Below are positions 60,699 through 64,000 of a stretch of 64,000 nucleotides of DNA, one piece after another; the stretch's first letter is position 1; every line of letters starts with the position of its first letter. This DNA is from an uncultured Tenacibaculum sp. (lineage in GTDB: Bacteria; Bacteroidota; Bacteroidia; Flavobacteriales; Flavobacteriaceae). The DNA is taken from positions 1-64,000 of the forward strand of contig NZ_CANNBW010000002.1 of the NCBI RefSeq assembly GCF_947502995.1, in the 5' to 3' direction. The position numbers were made by a program, and so were the translations under genes. The notes beneath the pieces are model-generated. The model saw nothing but the letters and a program-made list of their open reading frames with translations, was not told the origin of the DNA and made no database searches.

Positions 60699-62234
60699 AT
60701 GCTAGTTAAAGTCTTTGGATCAGCTCTCTTTGGAGTTGATGCCACCACTATTATTGTTGAAGTAAATGTAGATAAGGGAATAGGTTATCATTTAGTAGGA
60801 TTACCAGACAATGCTATAAAAGAAAGTAACTATAGAATTGCAGCTGCTTTACAAAACATAGGATATAAAATACCAGGAAAGAAAATCACAATTAATATGG
60901 CGCCAGCAGATCTTAGAAAAGAAGGATCAGCTTATGATTTAACTCTAGCCATAGGAATTTTAGCTGCGTCTAATCAGATTAAAGCGAATAAGATAAAAGA
61001 GTATCTTATTATGGGAGAGTTATCTTTAGATGGAAGTTTACAACCTATTAAAGGAGCTTTACCAATTGCTATAAAAGCAAAAGAAGAAGGTTTTAAAGGT
61101 TTTATTTTGCCTGAACAAAATGCACGAGAAGCTGCTGTTGTTGATGGATTAAATGTTTATGGAGTAAAAAACATTAAAGAAGTAATTGGTTTTTTTGATA
61201 AAGAAGATCAGCTAACGCAAACTGTAATTGATATAGAAAAGGAGTATAATAATCAATTAGAAAACCCTGAGTTTGATTTTGCAGATGTAAAAGGTCAAGA
61301 AAGTATCAAACGTTGTATGGAAATAGCTGCGGCAGGAGGGCATAATATTATTTTAATAGGTCCGCCAGGTTCTGGGAAAACAATGCTTAGTAAACGACTT
61401 TCTTCAATTCTTCCTCCGATGACTTTAGATGAAGCTTTAGAAACTACTAAGATTCATTCTGTAGTCGGTAAAGTAGCTAATTCTGGTTTAATGCTAGAGC
61501 GCCCTTTTCGAAATCCTCATCATACAATTTCAGATGTTGCTCTGGTTGGCGGAGGTTCTTATCCGCAACCTGGGGAAATATCTTTATCACATAATGGTGT
61601 ACTTTTTTTAGATGAATTGCCAGAGTTTAAAAGAAGTGTTTTAGAAGTAATGAGACAACCGCTTGAAGATCGTGAAGTAACAATTTCAAGAGCTAGATTT
61701 ACAGTAACTTATCCGTCATCTTTTATGTTAGTTGCAAGTATGAACCCAAGTCCGGGAGGATATTTTAATGATTCTGATAATGCAATGCATTCTTCACCTC
61801 TTGAAATGCAGCGATACCTAAGTAAAATATCCGGACCTTTATTAGATCGTATTGACTTACACATTGAAGTAAACCCTGTACCTTTCGAAAAACTTTCAGA
61901 TACTCAAAAAGGAGAATCTTCACTTGTTATAAGAGAGAGAGTCACAGCAGCTAGAGCTATCCAAACAAAGAGATTTCAATCTTTAGAAAATGTACATTAT
62001 AATGCTCAAATGAATACAAAACAAATACGAGAGTATTGCAAATTGAATGAAAGTTCAAAAGCTTTATTAAAAACAGCTATGGAACAATTAAACTTATCTG
62101 CCAGAGCTTATGATAGAATTTTAAAAGTAGCTAGAACAATTGCGGATTTAGATAATTCTGTAGATGTAGTTGAAAATCATATCGCTGAAGCTATTCAATA
62201 TAGAAGTCTAGATAGAGAAGGATGGTTAGGTTAA
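60699..62234 (+). CDS. comM: ComM/YifB family Mg-chelatase-like ATPase
   Basis: 511 aa. N-terminal Lon/ChlI-type domain ([19 protein letters not shown]), AAA+ core with Walker [14 protein letters not shown], Walker [12 protein letters not shown] and sensor [12 protein letters not shown], and a C-terminal Mg-chelatase domain. In transformable bacteria ComM is a branch-migration helicase that aids integration of foreign DNA. Usual length. Confidence 0.92.
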   Translation: MLVKVFGSALFGVDATTIIVEVNVDKGIGYHLVGLPDNAIKESNYRIAAALQNIGYKIPGKKITINMAPADLRKEGSAYDLTLAIGILAASNQIKANKIKEYLIMGELSLDGSLQPIKGALPIAIKAKEEGFKGFILPEQNAREAAVVDGLNVYGVKNIKEVIGFFDKEDQLTQTVIDIEKEYNNQLENPEFDFADVKGQESIKRCMEIAAAGGHNIILIGPPGSGKTMLSKRLSSILPPMTLDEALETTKIHSVVGKVANSGLMLERPFRNPHHTISDVALVGGGSYPQPGEISLSHNGVLFLDELPEFKRSVLEVMRQPLEDREVTISRARFTVTYPSSFMLVASMNPSPGGYFNDSDNAMHSSPLEMQRYLSKISGPLLDRIDLHIEVNPVPFEKLSDTQKGESSLVIRERVTAARAIQTKRFQSLENVHYNAQMNTKQIREYCKLNESSKALLKTAMEQLNLSARAYDRILKVARTIADLDNSVDVVENHIAEAIQYRSLDREGWLG

Positions 62235-62276
62235 AATTCTAATGAATTAATAATTCTCATTTACTATTTTTGCTCA

Positions 62277-63602
62277 ATGTTTTTAAGAGCTGAACATACT
62301 TTTTTTCTAGAAAATGTTAAAGATTTCAAGAAAAGATTATTGCAATGGGGACAAACGCACGAAACCGTCGTTTTTTTAGATAGTAATAATTATGAACAAC
62401 AATACTCAAGTTTTGATTGTGTATTGGCTGTAGAAGAATTTACATCTATTAAAACTGATTATTTTAATGCTTTTGAGAAATTAAAAGAATACCAATCTTA
62501 CAGTAAAGATTATTTGTTTGGTTATTTGTCGTACGATGTTAAGAATGATGTAGAAAGATTGTCTTCAGGTAATTATGATGGTTTAACTTTTCCAGACATT
62601 TATTTCTTTCAACCTCAAAAGATTATTTCAATAAAAGGAAATGAGGCTAAGTTTTTATATTTAAATGCTTTTGACGATGAAATTGAAGATGATTTTGAAA
62701 GTATTTTGGGAGGGAATTTATCGGTGAAGTCGAATCAGTTAAAAGATGAAAAATCATCAGTAAAAATTAAACTTAGAATTCATAAAGATGAATATTTTTC
62801 GAAGTTAGATCAGGTATTAAAACATATTCATAGAGGAGATATTTATGAAGCAAATTTTTGTCAAGAGTTTTATGCTGAAAATGTAGACATTGATCCATAT
62901 TCGATTTACAAGAATTTGAATACGATTTCCGAGCCACCTTTTGCAACATTTTTTAAACATGAAGAATTGTTTTTATTGTCGGCTTCTCCTGAGCGTTATT
63001 TGAGAAAAGAAGGAAGTAAAATTATTTCTCAACCTATAAAAGGAACAGCAAAAAGAATGGTGAATGCTATCGAAGATGATAAAATAGCTTTCGATTTGGC
63101 TAGAGATGAAAAAGAACGATCGGAAAATATCATGATTGTCGATTTGGTTAGAAATGATTTATCACGATTAGCTAAAAAAGGTTCTGTGAAAGTAGAAGAA
63201 CTTTGTAAAGTATATCCTTTTAAACAAGTTCATCAATTAATATCGACTGTTGTTTCAGAAATTAATGAAGATGTTCATCCTGTAGATGTGATTAGAGAAA
63301 CTTTTCCAATGGGAAGTATGACAGGTGCACCCAAAATTTCAGCAATGGAAATTATAGAAAAGTTAGAAGAGACAAAAAGAGGTTTGTATTCCGGAGCTTT
63401 TGGGTATTTTACTCCAGAAGGTGATTTTGATTTTAATGTAGTGATCCGTAGTATTTTATATAATTCTGATAAAAAATATGTATCTTATTCCGTAGGAGGA
63501 GCTATTACAGCGAAGTCAGTACCAGAAAAAGAATATGAAGAATGTCTGTTAAAGGCAAAAGCAATGAAACAAGTATTAACTCAAAATACCAACAGTAATT
63601 AA
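62277..63602 (+). CDS. pabB: Aminodeoxychorismate synthase component I
   Basis: 441 aa. Chorismate-binding C-terminal domain: SASPERYLRKEG, ISQPIKGTAKR, SENIMIVDLVRNDLSR and FPMGSMTGAPKISAMEIIE. Makes 4-amino-4-deoxychorismate for folate with a glutamine amidotransferase partner. The PIKGT motif points to PabB rather than TrpE. A TATTTTG box ends 5 nt before the ATG (leaderless or very short leader). Confidence 0.88.
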   Translation: MFLRAEHTFFLENVKDFKKRLLQWGQTHETVVFLDSNNYEQQYSSFDCVLAVEEFTSIKTDYFNAFEKLKEYQSYSKDYLFGYLSYDVKNDVERLSSGNYDGLTFPDIYFFQPQKIISIKGNEAKFLYLNAFDDEIEDDFESILGGNLSVKSNQLKDEKSSVKIKLRIHKDEYFSKLDQVLKHIHRGDIYEANFCQEFYAENVDIDPYSIYKNLNTISEPPFATFFKHEELFLLSASPERYLRKEGSKIISQPIKGTAKRMVNAIEDDKIAFDLARDEKERSENIMIVDLVRNDLSRLAKKGSVKVEELCKVYPFKQVHQLISTVVSEINEDVHPVDVIRETFPMGSMTGAPKISAMEIIEKLEETKRGLYSGAFGYFTPEGDFDFNVVIRSILYNSDKKYVSYSVGGAITAKSVPEKEYEECLLKAKAMKQVLTQNTNSN

Positions 63603-63604
63603 GA

Positions 63605-64000
63605 ATGCATAGTACAATTCAATTTAAGCACAACGAAACCGAGTTTTTTGGTCAATACTGGAAACCTCAGAGTTATAAAGCATCAGTTATTATACTTCAC
63701 GGATTAGGTGAACACTCGGGAAGGTTTTCTCATGTTGCGGAAGAATTGATAAAGCATGATTTTGCTGTTATTGCTTTCGATCATTACGGTCATGGTAAAA
63801 CAAAAGGGAAGAGAGGTCATAATCCAGGATATAATGCAGTTATGAATAGTATTACTGCATTTATAAAAAAGACAGAAGAGGTTTTAGGAGAGTTTCCGAT
63901 GTTTCTTTACGGCCATTCAATGGGGGGAAATGCAGTTTTAAACTATATGATTTCATCTACAAATAATATTAAAGGAGTTATTGCTACAAGTCCGTTTTTG
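63605..64000 (+). CDS. Alpha/beta hydrolase, monoacylglycerol-lipase-like (partial)
   Basis: First 132 residues; runs off the window end. VIILHGLGEHSGRF (oxyanion hole), IAFDHYGHGKTKGKRGH and the nucleophile elbow LYGHSMGGN match the Hydrolase_4 lipase group. The Asp/His of the triad lie outside the window. Starts 2 nt after the pabB stop, so the two may be cotranscribed. Confidence 0.8.
   Translation, partial: MHSTIQFKHNETEFFGQYWKPQSYKASVIILHGLGEHSGRFSHVAEELIKHDFAVIAFDHYGHGKTKGKRGHNPGYNAVMNSITAFIKKTEEVLGEFPMFLYGHSMGGNAVLNYMISSTNNIKGVIATSPFL

Overview
The window looks like a chromosomal segment of a marine member of the Flavobacteriaceae (Bacteroidota; Tenacibaculum or Polaribacter-like, genus not decided). 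Evidence: about 30% GC, TAnnTTTG-type -7 promoter boxes, the DUF3857 and DUF4407 families, an LRR protein with a type IX secretion sorting tail, a hybrid two-component regulator with an AraC output, and the porin, BlaR1/BlaI and long bS16 variants typical of this phylum.

Left chromosomal arm (1-22.3 kb): outer-membrane porin, rnhB, NA37-type nucleoid-associated protein, phnA, GNAT acetyltransferase, YaeR-like VOC protein, a tandem pair of membrane-anchored cytochromes c, rimM and rpsP, a cold-shock protein, a DUF4407 membrane protein, a BlaR1/BlaI-type sensor-repressor pair with two palindromic operators, three tandem DUF3857/transglutaminase-like proteins, an M20 dipeptidase and tRNA-Leu(UAG). 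Most units end in clear bidirectional hairpin terminators.

Integrated element (22,261-57,539, about 35.3 kb): a 56-bp exact repeat of the tRNA-Leu 3' half flanks it (attL 22,261-22,316; attR 57,484-57,539), and a tyrosine recombinase lies next to attL. Four blocks follow. (a) 23.8-29.9 kb: an array of minus-strand cargo genes separated by imperfect inverted repeats. For several genes the core at the start is the reverse complement of the inverse core at the end, as in integron cassettes, but no integron integrase is visible (a CALIN-like array). Cargo includes a TIR protein and a MoxR-type AAA+ ATPase with a partner. (b) 30.1-44.8 kb: a long minus-strand operon of small proteins, many with a single membrane segment at the C-terminus, plus GH108 endolysin, an apparent unimolecular spanin, a transglutaminase-like protein and a 1502-aa polyvalent protein (ArdC-like, zincin, methyltransferase, RecA-like ATPase). 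(c) 44.8-53.9 kb: micro-membrane proteins, structured RNAs, a methyltransferase, small early genes, a possible replication protein and a divergent repressor with palindromic operators. (d) 53.9-57 kb: lipoprotein, membrane protein, orphan response regulator and a secreted LRR protein.

I see no terminase, portal, HK97-type capsid, tail, relaxase or conjugation genes. Lysis genes combined with many small membrane proteins suggest a temperate tailless phage with a membrane-containing virion, or a related satellite. This is the main candidate for an undescribed system; it is inference, because no capsid protein is identified by homology.

Right chromosomal arm (57.6-64 kb): hybrid two-component regulator with a periplasmic sugar-binding-type sensor, a predicted small transcript with upstream direct repeats, a ComM/YifB ATPase, pabB, and the start of an alpha/beta hydrolase cut by the window end.
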